A stretch of 64,000 bases of DNA, from positions 310,001-374,000 of the forward strand of contig NZ_JQCR01000002.1 of NCBI RefSeq assembly GCF_000757885.1, given 5' to 3'. Below, one piece after another: positions 34,653 through 44,060 of this stretch. Position numbers and translations under genes: made by a program. How positions within the stretch are numbered: position 1 is the first letter of the stretch; every line of letters starts with the position of its first letter. Below the pieces are notes generated by a model that worked only from the letters and a program-made list of their open reading frames with translations, did no database searches and was not told where the DNA came from. Source of the stretch: Paenibacillus wynnii. Lineage in GTDB: Bacteria; Bacillota; Bacilli; Paenibacillales; Paenibacillaceae.

Positions 34653-36941
34653 CTACTGGTAAAGGTTGATTTCCGAAATGGACCACCAATTAGAAGCGGC
34701 CGTATTAATTTTGATCGTTACATAGCGGCCGGTCTTGGTAATGAAGGTTTGGTCAATGGTAGGGCTTGTGTTGCTCCATACCGTTTTAACCGGGAACCCA
34801 AGGGTGGTCGGGTCGTCGGAAACATAGATGTAGTAGCCGCGCGGATAATTGGAATTTGTAGATTCCGTATTAAAGACGACACTGCTGACGGGCTTGGAGG
34901 AGCCCATGTCAATTCGGAAGTAATCGCCGTATTCCATAGATTTGCCGGTATTCCATTGTGTAGATATATTTCCGTCCACGGCCAAGCCCTCTGGATTGGA
35001 GGCTGATCTGGCGTTGGCCGTCACCGTCCATCCGGTTTTGGATATTTGGGAGGTATAGGCGTTAATTTCGGCAATCTCCCACCAAAAGGTGGAGGCTGTC
35101 GTAATGCGAAGGGTCACATATTTGCCGCTTGTTTCAGCAAAGCTGACATCTATGGTGGAGCCGGTATTGTTCGTAATGGTCTTAACCGGGTTGCCCAATA
35201 TAGTCGGACTATCCGAAACGTAGATATTCACACCACGTGGGTAATTGTTGCTATCATTGCTGTTGAATTTGACCCGGGATACCTTCTCGGAGGTGGTGCC
35301 CAGGTACAGCTGGAATTGATCCCCTGCATCCATACCCTTACCGGAGAACCAAGCGGTAGCAGTATTTCCGTCGATTGCATTGGAAGCCGGACTCGTCGAT
35401 TGGCTGGCGCTTGCCGTAGCCGAGTTGCGGACTAAAACTGTGGATGCAGGCACAAATTCGTAAGCTCCCCGGTCAATACCGAGACCTTGGGGTCTAGCAT
35501 TGCCCCGGTTGTCCGTGGTTGGGGCTTTGGAAGCGGTGCCAACATCAATAGCCGGTGAATTAGACAGAAGGCGGAAATCTCCACCAGCCGCATTCACAAA
35601 TTTGGGATCACCCGTCTGGTTATAATTCGGGGTTGGCAGGGTAGCGCCAACCGTACCGTTGAAGATGTTCCAATTAAAGCGGACATTCGTCACTGCGATA
35701 ACTTTGAACGCATCGTTCCCATAGCTGCTGGACTTCGTTATATTGTTATAGATATAAAAATCATCGCCTGAATTCACAACGATCTCAGGATATCTTTCCA
35801 GGGCAGTCGTGCCGTCCGCATAATACTTGCCATTCTGTTGGAGACCGTTGGAGTAGGATGTATTATTAATTAAGTCTACAAAGCGGCTTGAGTAGACATT
35901 TAATCCGGCGCCCCCATTGTTATAGGAGACATTGTTGGAAAGCATTGTCCGCCCTAAATAAGCAGGCTTGCCATCAGAAGCATGTTTGTTGGAATCAATA
36001 ATGATTCCATTCCCGTCCGAAATGTAATTTGCTAACGGCTTGGATGGGTTTGTAGCATGGTATTCGAGCTTTAGTTCTTGGTCCGCCCAGCCAATCTCGG
36101 ATTTGTTATTGTAAGTAACATTATTTCTGATAAAGTTTTTGTAATTAACGGTACCGGTATCGGAATTATAGTTAGACTGCGACAATAAGCTGATGGCACT
36201 AGTTGCAAAAAAGCCTCTGCTCGATGTGTTGTATATAGTATTGTTGTCTATCGTTAAGTAATCCCCGGTAGTTGCTGCTACGCCGGGTCCCGGCATGTCA
36301 TGGATCAAATTGTTGCGGATAGTGATATGATGCGGAATCTGGGTACTACCCTTAGTTTGTTCAATCGCGATGGCATTGTTGTTGATATATGCATAGCTGC
36401 CCCAAGTTATACAGCTGTTAGTGGGAGCACAGTTGGGATCATTTGTGTAGTTTTGCTTGCGGGCTTGCTCCTTATATTGGTTCTTCAGATTTTGGGACTC
36501 TGTAAGTGTAATATTTGCTACGTCCCCGTAAATTTCCAGGCCTTCTATCACAACATCAGAAACGGATTCGATACGGATGACTGACCAGGTATTATCTGCT
36601 TTTAGAGCCCGGAGTACGGGATAATGACCCGGGTAGGCCTTCAGTGTGATCCCCGATTTAGTGCCCGTAAATCTTGCTACATATTGGCCCGCTCCAGCAG
36701 GACGGTATGTACCGTTCATGACATAAATCGTGTCTCCAGAGCCTGCCGTGTTAATCGCTTTCTGGATGGTCTGGAATGCTTTCTGTGGTGACGAACCGTC
36801 ATTGAGCGTATTCGTATCACTCCCGTTGGGACTCACATGATAGGTCGCTGCAGATGCTTCCACAACAGCGCAAACGCTTACAATGATACTCAGAAATAAC
36901 ACAGACCAAAAAATTTTGAGCATTTGGTGAATTCGTTCCAT
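34653..36941 (-). CDS. Secreted right-handed beta-helix protein with two discoidin-type CBM32 domains
   Basis: This 762-residue exported protein is probably a polysaccharide-active enzyme, perhaps a pectate-lyase-like lyase. Signal peptide 1-32 ends EASAA. A DUF1565/beta-helix region at about 33-490 begins YHVSPNGSDTN and shows repeating N-N-x-I/V turns (TIRNNLIHD, TIDNNTIYN, MLSNNVSYN, LINNTSYS), ending DRGAYEF. Two F5/8-type C domains at about 500-630 and 632-762 share GKSM/GKGM-D/Y-GD and YPRGxxIYVSD. No catalytic residues can be named with confidence. It has its own ribosome site GGAGG and terminator. Confidence 0.85.
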   Translation of the reverse strand: MERIHQMLKIFWSVLFLSIIVSVCAVVEASAATYHVSPNGSDTNTLNDGSSPQKAFQTIQKAINTAGSGDTIYVMNGTYRPAGAGQYVARFTGTKSGITLKAYPGHYPVLRALKADNTWSVIRIESVSDVVIEGLEIYGDVANITLTESQNLKNQYKEQARKQNYTNDPNCAPTNSCITWGSYAYINNNAIAIEQTKGSTQIPHHITIRNNLIHDMPGPGVAATTGDYLTIDNNTIYNTSSRGFFATSAISLLSQSNYNSDTGTVNYKNFIRNNVTYNNKSEIGWADQELKLEYHATNPSKPLANYISDGNGIIIDSNKHASDGKPAYLGRTMLSNNVSYNNGGAGLNVYSSRFVDLINNTSYSNGLQQNGKYYADGTTALERYPEIVVNSGDDFYIYNNITKSSSYGNDAFKVIAVTNVRFNWNIFNGTVGATLPTPNYNQTGDPKFVNAAGGDFRLLSNSPAIDVGTASKAPTTDNRGNARPQGLGIDRGAYEFVPASTVLVRNSATASASQSTSPASNAIDGNTATAWFSGKGMDAGDQFQLYLGTTSEKVSRVKFNSNDSNNYPRGVNIYVSDSPTILGNPVKTITNNTGSTIDVSFAETSGKYVTLRITTASTFWWEIAEINAYTSQISKTGWTVTANARSASNPEGLAVDGNISTQWNTGKSMEYGDYFRIDMGSSKPVSSVVFNTESTNSNYPRGYYIYVSDDPTTLGFPVKTVWSNTSPTIDQTFITKTGRYVTIKINTAASNWWSISEINLYQ

Positions 36942-37181
36942 TAATTACTACCTCCATTCAAGTTGTGATCTTTCTCATTCTTACCGATCTACAATGTTGC
37001 TTGAATTGCTTTAATGTACCAGACACTTGTCCCACTCCTTTTTTTTTCAAGTGATACCGATTCATTCATGTAAGTATATTTATGTAAATACTTTCCCGCA
37101 CTAAGACTTTTTTGTAATAAGGTAAAATACCCCTTACAAAATACGCTTTAGTATCCATATATACGAATTATTGTTAAGAGG

Positions 37182-37219
37182 AAAAAGCCTATGATAACTT
37201 CAAACCGAGCATCATAGGC
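37182..37219 (-). terminator. Terminator of the GH94-like gene
   Basis: GCCTATGAT at 37187-37195 pairs with ATCATAGGC at 37211-37219; on the minus strand five T follow. The remaining 36942-37181 stretch is AT-rich promoter-like DNA of the beta-helix gene with no gene. Confidence 0.8.
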
Positions 37220-37238
37220 CTTCTATTTAATTGTTGCT

Positions 37239-39518
37239 TTAATGGCGTGTTTCGTCGGCTTCCCTGCATACCTTGTAGTAGCAATACAGCAGCCATGCAT
37301 GGGCGTGCGCGCAGAAGGCCTGGAATGGATCCTTAAGCCATCCCTTATATAAGCCCTCGCGGTTAAAAAGACTCGACTCCAGGACATCCGCAAAGGTCCA
37401 GTGTCCTAACCAATAGTCCGGATAATTCTCTGCGAACCGGTGGAAGCTCAGCTTCTTCAGCAGTTTAACCGCTTCCGCTTTGTCAAAGCTGGCAATCCCT
37501 ATGATCAGGGGACCTTGATGGGAGAACCAAATACCTCCGTCCTCCGCGTTGCCGCTTCCCCATAATGGAACCTCCCTTGTACGGGCTCCGTGCTTCTCCA
37601 TATCCAGAACTCTGGTCTTGATTTCATGGTAGAGCTGCTTCTTTCTCTCCAAAGGGAAGCTCTCCACCTGCAGCAGAAAAGGCTGGGGCTCGATGCAAAG
37701 TGTATCCATCCCAAATTTCAGCATCGGCTCGTCATCTTCGCATAAATAACAGCGAGGCGAGAACGTTCTCCCTTCCATATCAGCCATATAGGCAGCATAG
37801 ATTTCGTCATAATATTCCCCTGCTTGTTCGATCAAATCTTCCAGAATAGAAGTTGGCCCGGCTAAGGCGGCATATTCTTTTAATTCTCTTATAAAGGCCG
37901 GAAGGACAGACAAAGCCATAGCCGTATTTAAGTGGGATTGTGCAAAACCGCTATAGATATTGGGAGAGTACGGATGAAAGAAGCTGTCACTCCAGTCTGA
38001 ATTCAGCATTTTGATCAAGCCGTGCCTGCCCCGTCCTACTACATCCCGAAGATATATGAAATGCTTAACCAATAGGTTGATAACCGTTTCCGACCTTCCG
38101 TTTTCGACGGGGTAGTAGTAAACCCTCTCATCCAGGAAGGCATATTCACCCGTTATCCTCAAATATTCGGCAACTGCCATAAACATGTAAATCTGCTCGT
38201 CACTTTCCATATAAACACCGGGATCACTATACCCGAACCCGATATTTTGCCGCTTGATCTCCCCATCCGTTGATGAATGCATCATCGCATAGCGGATACT
38301 GGATTTCGCCAGCTTCGGATTCGTATACATGAGAGGCAAAGCATGCTGAAGATGGTCCCGATTGGAAGCATTCTCACCAAGATGATAAGCATAAACCGTG
38401 CCTTGGGGAATGTAGGTTTCTCTAAAGTATTGGCTGTAGGTTGCCATTGCTTCGAGTGTATATGCGTTCCATAACATCTCGCACCGTAGAACCGGATCTG
38501 ACTCATCCTCCAAGCATGGAAGCGCTTGACGCCACAAGTGGGCATAGGCTCCTGTCAGCTCTCCTTGAAACTGGGACTTAGAATCGGTAAGCATATCTTC
38601 AATTTGTTCCTGGATGGATTCTTCCGCTCTATCAAAATTCCATCCAACGATGAATTGGATCGTTCTCTGCTCTCCCGGATTCAGAGTCGTTTCAAAATCT
38701 GCACACAGCAGATCGCCAAGGTCTGTTTTCCGTGCCGCAGTCCCGCTGACTACTTCAGAGGAGGATATGGCTTTTATGAATAATACCGGAGGTGCAATGT
38801 CATGTGTATAGCTCTCCCCGGTCCGCTCTGGAAAAAAAAGCAACTTCAGCGGCTCGCATGAAATATCCGCCTTCACGATTTGTTGTTCCTGATCCACATG
38901 AACACGGTTACGGTATTGCACCCTCCGTTCAGGAATGACGGCATCCTGATCATTCATCATCATGTAATGAGAAAGGATTTCTTCTGAATATTGAACCGTT
39001 AGAGGTGAAGCTCCGTTATTCTGAAGCGTGACTTGGATCAGGAAAGACGGATTTCCAGTATGAAGCTCCATTGAGGGCTTGGCCGAAATCAGCTTGGTTA
39101 CGTCCAGATGTTCGGCTAATGTATATTGATAACACGCATAACCAACCCCAAAGCTTTGTTTCTTTATGATTTGGGCAAGATCATCCCCGCCAACCAGACA
39201 ATAGCAACTAGTTTCCCTGGCGCTCATCTTATTCTCACCTTCAGAGATACGCACCGAACTTTGATTCCAGCCTTTATTATGGCCTGCATGATTCAGCCTT
39301 GCCCAACCCCGTTCGCCAGTAACCAGCTCGTAAGCCCCGCTTGCATGAGCAAATAATGTTGCGCGGTAATTTCCCAATAAAAATGTGGGATCATCAGGAA
39401 GTCCGGCATCGACCCCAGCCTTATCCTTGGCGTAAAAAGGATACCCGCCTGTGTATTGATAAACAGGGAATTGATTGTGGTCCCAATCCCAGTAACCGAC
39501 TCTGCTCAAACCAAACAC
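37239..39518 (-). CDS. GH94/GH36-type glycosidase or phosphorylase
   Basis: This 759-residue cytosolic protein has the beta-sandwich plus (alpha/alpha)6-barrel layout of the cellobiose-phosphorylase group. Recognisable blocks are YFRETYIPQGTVYAYHLGEN, NRDHLQHALPLMY, YMESDEQIYMFMAVAEYLR and SDWSDS near residue 508, where the family's catalytic Asp usually lies. It starts with GTG at 39518 and is divergent from the six-gene operon at 39726; both promoters carry the same GntR-type operator. It probably releases the sugar that the operon processes. Whether it is a phosphorylase or hydrolase is unclear. Confidence 0.78.
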   Translation of the reverse strand: MFGLSRVGYWDWDHNQFPVYQYTGGYPFYAKDKAGVDAGLPDDPTFLLGNYRATLFAHASGAYELVTGERGWARLNHAGHNKGWNQSSVRISEGENKMSARETSCYCLVGGDDLAQIIKKQSFGVGYACYQYTLAEHLDVTKLISAKPSMELHTGNPSFLIQVTLQNNGASPLTVQYSEEILSHYMMMNDQDAVIPERRVQYRNRVHVDQEQQIVKADISCEPLKLLFFPERTGESYTHDIAPPVLFIKAISSSEVVSGTAARKTDLGDLLCADFETTLNPGEQRTIQFIVGWNFDRAEESIQEQIEDMLTDSKSQFQGELTGAYAHLWRQALPCLEDESDPVLRCEMLWNAYTLEAMATYSQYFRETYIPQGTVYAYHLGENASNRDHLQHALPLMYTNPKLAKSSIRYAMMHSSTDGEIKRQNIGFGYSDPGVYMESDEQIYMFMAVAEYLRITGEYAFLDERVYYYPVENGRSETVINLLVKHFIYLRDVVGRGRHGLIKMLNSDWSDSFFHPYSPNIYSGFAQSHLNTAMALSVLPAFIRELKEYAALAGPTSILEDLIEQAGEYYDEIYAAYMADMEGRTFSPRCYLCEDDEPMLKFGMDTLCIEPQPFLLQVESFPLERKKQLYHEIKTRVLDMEKHGARTREVPLWGSGNAEDGGIWFSHQGPLIIGIASFDKAEAVKLLKKLSFHRFAENYPDYWLGHWTFADVLESSLFNREGLYKGWLKDPFQAFCAHAHAWLLYCYYKVCREADETRH

Positions 39519-39574
39519 GACCCTTCATTCGAATATGATATGACAACTTGGAAGATGTTTCTCAGTCTAACATT

Positions 39575-39597
39575 ATACGATTGTACGAACAAACGCA
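39575..39597. promoter_or_regulatory. GntR/UTRA operator copy facing the GH94-like gene
   Basis: ATACGATTGTACGAACAAAC matches the site at 39683-39703 except for one base in the core (TTGTACGAACAA versus TTGTACGTACAA). It lies about 65 bases before the GTG of the minus-strand gene. Confidence 0.6.
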
Positions 39598-39655
39598 AGT
39601 GAGATTTAAACCCTGAAAAACAAAACATAATGTGCAAATTTTCTCGCTTTTATTC

Positions 39656-39703
39656 TTGACATTCTTCTAATTAAGTATAATATTACGATTGTACGTACAA
39701 ACA
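39656..39703 (+). promoter_or_regulatory. Promoter and palindromic operator of the PTE-SDR-ROK operon
   Basis: TTGACA at 39656-39661 and TAATAT at 39678-39683 are spaced 16 bases. TTGTACGTACAA at 39689-39700 is a perfect 12-base palindrome over the likely transcription start, so a bound repressor would block initiation. The regulator is probably the GntR/UTRA protein of the same operon. Confidence 0.65.
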
Positions 39704-39725
39704 AACAATTTAGGAGTGATGATCC

Positions 39726-40688
39726 TTGAAATACGTTCGGACAGTCCTTGGGGATGTGCCTGCACAGGAGCTCGGAGTGGTATATTCCCATGAACATTTG
39801 ATTATCGAGGGCGGCTTGGGAGTGATGAAGAAGCCGGATTTACGCCTCAACAGCATTGAGCATGCCGTAAGAGAAGTTGAGGATTGCAAAGCTTACGGCG
39901 CCCGAACCTTTGTAGATTGTATGCCGCTGGACAGTGGGCGCAACCCTCAGGCTCTTGTCGAAATTGCCAACCGGACCGGAACGCATATTATCGCTGCAAC
40001 CGGCTTCCACAAACCCATGTACTATGATGACCTCCACTGGATCTACCACTATTCCGTCGAACAGATTGCACAGTTGTTAATCGATGAATGCGAAATCGGA
40101 ATGGACCGCCATAGTTATAATGGCCCCCTTGTTGAACGGAACCAAGCAAAGGCCGGTTTCATCAAAGGTGCATCTGATTATAACTTTATTTCTAAAGTCT
40201 CACAAAAGCTATTCGAGGCAGCCGCCATCGCCCACAAGGCTACAGGAATCCCTATCCTTACGCACACCGAACACGGTACTTGCGGTCTGGAACAAATCGA
40301 ACTGCTGTCCAAGCTGGGCGTTTCTCCGGAGAACGTCATTATCTGCCACATGGATCGCAATCCTGATCTCTATCTGCATAAGGAGCTGGCATCTACAGGC
40401 TGCTACATGGAGTATGACAATGCATCACGTATCAAGTATCACCCGGACCAGAGCATCGTGCAGCTTATATTGGAAATGATTGATGCCGGTTATGGCAACC
40501 AACTGCTCCTTGGCACTGATTTTGCCTTGCGTTCCTATTGGAAGGCCTACGGCGGAGGGCCAGGTATGTCCTATTTACTACAATCCTTCGTACCACGCTT
40601 AATCCAGGAGGGCGCTCCGAAGGATACCATCGACCGGCTTCTTATGAGCAATCCTCAAAAAGCCTATTCCATCAGTAAGGAGACGTAA
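39726..40688 (+). CDS. Phosphotriesterase-family metal hydrolase, probable sugar lactonase
   Basis: This 320-residue TIM-barrel enzyme has the binuclear metal site of the PTE family: H22-x-H24 (YSHEHL), the carbamylated Lys147 (GFIKGAS), H180 (THTEHG), H208 (CHMDRN) and D265 (GTDFALRS). Members of this COG1735 group include lactonases for sugar lactones and sugar-lactone phosphates, which suits neighbours that are an SDR and a kinase. First gene of a six-gene operon, with a GGAG site before the ATG; the SDR gene begins five bases after its stop. Substrate unknown. Confidence 0.85.
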   Translation: MKYVRTVLGDVPAQELGVVYSHEHLIIEGGLGVMKKPDLRLNSIEHAVREVEDCKAYGARTFVDCMPLDSGRNPQALVEIANRTGTHIIAATGFHKPMYYDDLHWIYHYSVEQIAQLLIDECEIGMDRHSYNGPLVERNQAKAGFIKGASDYNFISKVSQKLFEAAAIAHKATGIPILTHTEHGTCGLEQIELLSKLGVSPENVIICHMDRNPDLYLHKELASTGCYMEYDNASRIKYHPDQSIVQLILEMIDAGYGNQLLLGTDFALRSYWKAYGGGPGMSYLLQSFVPRLIQEGAPKDTIDRLLMSNPQKAYSISKET

Positions 40689-40693
40689 ATCAC

Positions 40694-41470
40694 ATGGATA
40701 AGAAGGTAGTTTTCATTGTAGGTGGAACAAGCGGGATCGGACTCAGTACAGCGGAGCTTTTCGTCAAGCAAGGCAACATCGTCATTGCCACCGGCCGCAG
40801 TGGACCAAAGATGGAAGAAGCGCTTGTTTACCTGCGGCAATTTCAACAAGATGACAACCAGGTTCGCGTTGTTTCGGCCGATGCTGCCGATCGAAATGCC
40901 ATGGAGGCTGTCTTCCAGGATATCGATAACCGTTACGGAAGGTTGGATGTACTTGTTCATGTTGCTGGTATCAGCGGACGTAAGTATGGTGACGGTGTAC
41001 TGGATGAATGCACTGATGAAGGCTGGGAAGTGATCATGGCAAACAACCTGAAAAGTGTCTACCTCTCAAACCAGTTGGCTTTGCAGCGGATGAAGGCCCA
41101 GAACAGCGGCAATATTGTCAACATTTCTTCCATACTGGGATTAGTGGGAACAAGAGAACACTTCACCACCCACGCCTATGCTGCAAGCCGCGGTGCTGTC
41201 ATTCAGCTTACCCGTTCTGCCGCTGTCTATTACTCCAAATATAATATCCGCATGAATGTGGTCTGTCCCGGACTTCTGGATACCCCCATGTCCCAACGGG
41301 CTGTAAAGGACGAAGTCATTCTCGATGCGCTGACCTATCTTCAGCCGCTGTCCCCTCATGTCGGATATCCGGAGGATGTGGCGGAAGCCGTTATCTTCCT
41401 GGCTTCGGATTCAGCCAAATTTATTACGGGAGTCGTCTTACCGGTAGATGGCGGTTGGACGGCCCAATAG
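40694..41470 (+). CDS. SDR-family oxidoreductase
   Basis: This 258-residue classical short-chain dehydrogenase has GGTSGIG at residues 10-16, the NxAG-equivalent HVAGIS, catalytic Ser in NISSILG, and Y-x3-S-R in HAYAASRGA, where the usual Lys of YxxxK is Arg. It ends VLPVDGGWTAQ. It probably oxidises or reduces a sugar for the operon. The missing Lys deserves attention: activity may be weakened or supported by Arg. RBS GGAGACG overlaps the previous stop. Confidence 0.85.
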   Translation: MDKKVVFIVGGTSGIGLSTAELFVKQGNIVIATGRSGPKMEEALVYLRQFQQDDNQVRVVSADAADRNAMEAVFQDIDNRYGRLDVLVHVAGISGRKYGDGVLDECTDEGWEVIMANNLKSVYLSNQLALQRMKAQNSGNIVNISSILGLVGTREHFTTHAYAASRGAVIQLTRSAAVYYSKYNIRMNVVCPGLLDTPMSQRAVKDEVILDALTYLQPLSPHVGYPEDVAEAVIFLASDSAKFITGVVLPVDGGWTAQ

Positions 41471-41478
41471 GAGGCACT

Positions 41479-42468
41479 ATGGAGAAAAAGAAACTTTCCA
41501 TAGCCATTGGAGTCGATGTCGGAGGCACGAACCTGAAGGTGGCAGCCCTTCGGGAGGACGACCATATACTTTTCACTACAGAAGCACCAACCTTAGCCGC
41601 AGACGGGAAGGATGCGGTTCTCGATCGGATAAGCCTGCTGATACAGACCGCCGTAATGGCTGTTGCTGAGCCCCCCGTTGCCATTGGTCTCACGGTCCCC
41701 GGCGTCGTACAGCCAGACACTGGCATTGTAGAGTACCTGCCGAATTTCCCTGACCAATGGAAGCAGTTTCCTCTGAAACAACATATGGAGGCCCATTGGA
41801 ATCTACCCGTCACTGTGTTGAATGATGCCCGGGCAGCCGCCTACTGTGAACTTCGATTAGGTGCAGGCCGTGGCTGGAAGCACTTTATCTATATAACCCT
41901 TGGTACGGGGGTCGGGGGAGCCGTAATTGCTGACGGAAATCTGTTGCTCGGCAGCCGGGGAGTAGCAGGTGAGGTCGGGCATCAGACGGTCATACCGGAT
42001 GGAGTGCGCTGCGGGTGCGGAAGATCCGGTTGTTTGGAGACCGTTGCCAGCGGACCTGCCATTGCCTCCGCAGCCATCCGCTATTTGAAGCAAGGACTGC
42101 CTACCATGATGCATGAGCTAACCGCAGGCAATCTCAATCTGGTTACTCCACTATTGGTAAGCAAAGCAGCTGAACGAGGGGATTCAGCAGCCAATCTGAT
42201 TCTCAAAGATACCGCCATGCATACGGCAGGAGCGATCTTGAATCTTGTGGCGGCACTGAATCCCGAGGCTGTTGTTATAGGAGGTGGCGTAGCGGCTTCG
42301 GAGCTTTTGATCCGGTATATCCGCGAATCCGTTGAAGAGCGGCAAACCCTCTTCCCCTCCCATCTGGGAGACATCACCATTGTGAGAGCCCAATTCGAGC
42401 ATATGGCTGGAGCAGCAGGCGCCGCCTCGTGGGCTCTAAACCAAGTGCTTTCACAAAAAATAAGATGA
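41479..42468 (+). CDS. ROK-family sugar kinase
   Basis: This 329-residue kinase has the ATP phosphate motif DVGGTNLK at residues 13-20, catalytic Asp in LNDARAAAY, and the zinc motif HQ…CGCGRSGCLE. The start at 41479 follows AGGAGG that overlaps the SDR stop; a longer frame from 41455 would overlap the SDR gene. No N-terminal helix-turn-helix is present, so it is an enzyme and not a NagC-type repressor. Probably phosphorylates the sugar or amino sugar of this operon. Confidence 0.9.
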   Translation: MEKKKLSIAIGVDVGGTNLKVAALREDDHILFTTEAPTLAADGKDAVLDRISLLIQTAVMAVAEPPVAIGLTVPGVVQPDTGIVEYLPNFPDQWKQFPLKQHMEAHWNLPVTVLNDARAAAYCELRLGAGRGWKHFIYITLGTGVGGAVIADGNLLLGSRGVAGEVGHQTVIPDGVRCGCGRSGCLETVASGPAIASAAIRYLKQGLPTMMHELTAGNLNLVTPLLVSKAAERGDSAANLILKDTAMHTAGAILNLVAALNPEAVVIGGGVAASELLIRYIRESVEERQTLFPSHLGDITIVRAQFEHMAGAAGAASWALNQVLSQKIR

Positions 42469-42484
42469 GAAAGAAGGAATTATA

Positions 42485-43267
42485 GTGGAAACTCATACCC
42501 ATAACGAATTGGAAACCGATTATATCTCGGGAGTCCGTAAAATAGTCGACCGTATCGAGAAGGAACAGATGCCTGCAATCCTGAAAGCAGCCGATATTTG
42601 CGTCAACAGCATTGCAAATCGCAATGTCGTTCATTTGTTCGGAAGCGGGCACTCCCGCATGGCAGTTGAGGAAATGTATCCGCGCTATGGAAGTTTCCCC
42701 GGCTTTCATCCGATGGTCGAGCTAAGCCTAACGAACCACCATCAAGTGGTAGGGAGCAACGGTCAGCGCCAAGCCATGTATTTGGAGAACGTTGAGGGAT
42801 TCGGCAAAGTAATCGCCGAAAATTTTCATTATGGCAAACATGACAGCATGATGTTGTTTTCCCATAGTGGAACCAGCAACGTGGTCATCGATTTAGCCTT
42901 TGAGATGAAGAGCCGTGACATTCCAGTGATTGCCGTCACTTCTGTCGGCCACAGCCAGCTAAGCGATTCCAAACACAGCTCCGGCAAGAAGCTGTACGAA
43001 TTGGCTGACATCGTTATTGATAACGGTGCAGTACCCGGCGATGCCATGGTCAAGGTGGAAAATCTTAATACTCCTGTTGGCCCCGGTTCTACCATCGGCA
43101 ACACTCTCATTGTCAATTTAATCAAGTGTGAGGTTGCCCGCAGACTTACTGCAATGGGGTTACCTCCTAAAGTGCTTACCAGCGCCATATTTGTCGGGAA
43201 AGAGGAATCCGCAAAGCTGTTCCATGATTCGTACGAGGAGTATTGGTCTTCTACGAGATATCTGTGA
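42485..43267 (+). CDS. SIS-domain protein (UPF0309-like)
   Basis: This 260-residue protein carries one SIS domain that binds phosphosugars: HLFGSGHSRMAVEEMY around residue 52 and LFSHSGTSNVVIDLA around 122, plus VTSVGHSQLS. It resembles the UPF0309 group related to MurQ and sugar isomerases. It starts with GTG after AGAAAGAAGG. With the ROK kinase it suggests an amino-sugar or ketose phosphate as intermediate. Confidence 0.85.
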   Translation: METHTHNELETDYISGVRKIVDRIEKEQMPAILKAADICVNSIANRNVVHLFGSGHSRMAVEEMYPRYGSFPGFHPMVELSLTNHHQVVGSNGQRQAMYLENVEGFGKVIAENFHYGKHDSMMLFSHSGTSNVVIDLAFEMKSRDIPVIAVTSVGHSQLSDSKHSSGKKLYELADIVIDNGAVPGDAMVKVENLNTPVGPGSTIGNTLIVNLIKCEVARRLTAMGLPPKVLTSAIFVGKEESAKLFHDSYEEYWSSTRYL

Positions 43268-43299
43268 TAAGCTAGTTTTAAAAACGGTTGGGGTGCAAA

Positions 43300-44043
43300 A
43301 TGAAGGAACGGATCAATCGCGATATACCAGTCCCACTCTACTATCAGATCTCGAATCTACTGGAAGAACGAATTCTGGAGGGAATAGCAAAGCCCGGTGA
43401 TTACTTCGGCACGGAGCAGGAGTTTCAGGAGCTCTTCGAAGTAAGCCGGGCAACGATACGCAAAGCCTTGGAGCGTCTGGAGACGGACGAGCTTATATAC
43501 AGAATTACCGGCAAAGGCATTTTTGTGGCTCCACGCAAGTTAAAGGTTGAGCTCCCTCAGCTCCTTAGCTTCACAGAGGAAATGAAGCTGAAGGGAATGA
43601 CACCCGGCACTGTCCTGGTCGGTGCTGATTGGGTGGAGCCTCCCTCCACTGCAATACAGGAGCTTTGTCTGTCTCCCGGATCACAAGCACTGGTTATCCG
43701 GCGGGTTCGCTCAGGAGATGGGATCCCTATAGTGTACTCCGAGTGCTACCTGTCTCCTGAAAGTGGACTGACTCCTGATGAGGACTACTCCGGCTCCTTA
43801 TACAACCTTTTGGAGAGCCGGACCGGACGCAGCGTGGATATCGCACGGCACAGGATCGAAGCAACCCTTGCCGCGGGCAGCGTTGCCGAACATCTTGCCA
43901 CTCCGGTAGGGTTTCCCCTGATAAAATTTGGGCGCGTAGCCTTTGACACTAATGGGGCCCCCCTCTTATACGAAATCGGTTATTGCAGAGGGGATCATTA
44001 CTCCTACGAAATTATGCTGAAACGAAATAAAGAAAGTCCTTAG
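43300..44043 (+). CDS. GntR-family regulator, HutC/UTRA type
   Basis: This 247-residue repressor has a winged helix at about 10-75 (EQEFQELFEVSRATIRKALERL) and a UTRA sensor domain from about 85 to the end (RRVRSGDGIPIVYSECYL). It lies inside the operon it probably controls, and the palindrome TTGTACGTACAA before the operon plus its near copy before the GH94-like gene are the likely sites. UTRA domains commonly bind phosphorylated sugars. The ATG at 43300 follows GGTTGGGGTG; TTG at 43288 is the alternative. Confidence 0.88.
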   Translation: MKERINRDIPVPLYYQISNLLEERILEGIAKPGDYFGTEQEFQELFEVSRATIRKALERLETDELIYRITGKGIFVAPRKLKVELPQLLSFTEEMKLKGMTPGTVLVGADWVEPPSTAIQELCLSPGSQALVIRRVRSGDGIPIVYSECYLSPESGLTPDEDYSGSLYNLLESRTGRSVDIARHRIEATLAAGSVAEHLATPVGFPLIKFGRVAFDTNGAPLLYEIGYCRGDHYSYEIMLKRNKESP

Positions 44044-44060
44044 AAAAGGAGATGAGCCAT

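Noticed and set aside
36869..36882. cre-like CGCAAACGCTTACA inside the beta-helix gene
   Set aside because: It lacks the leading TG and lies in signal-peptide codons, so it is probably coding chance.
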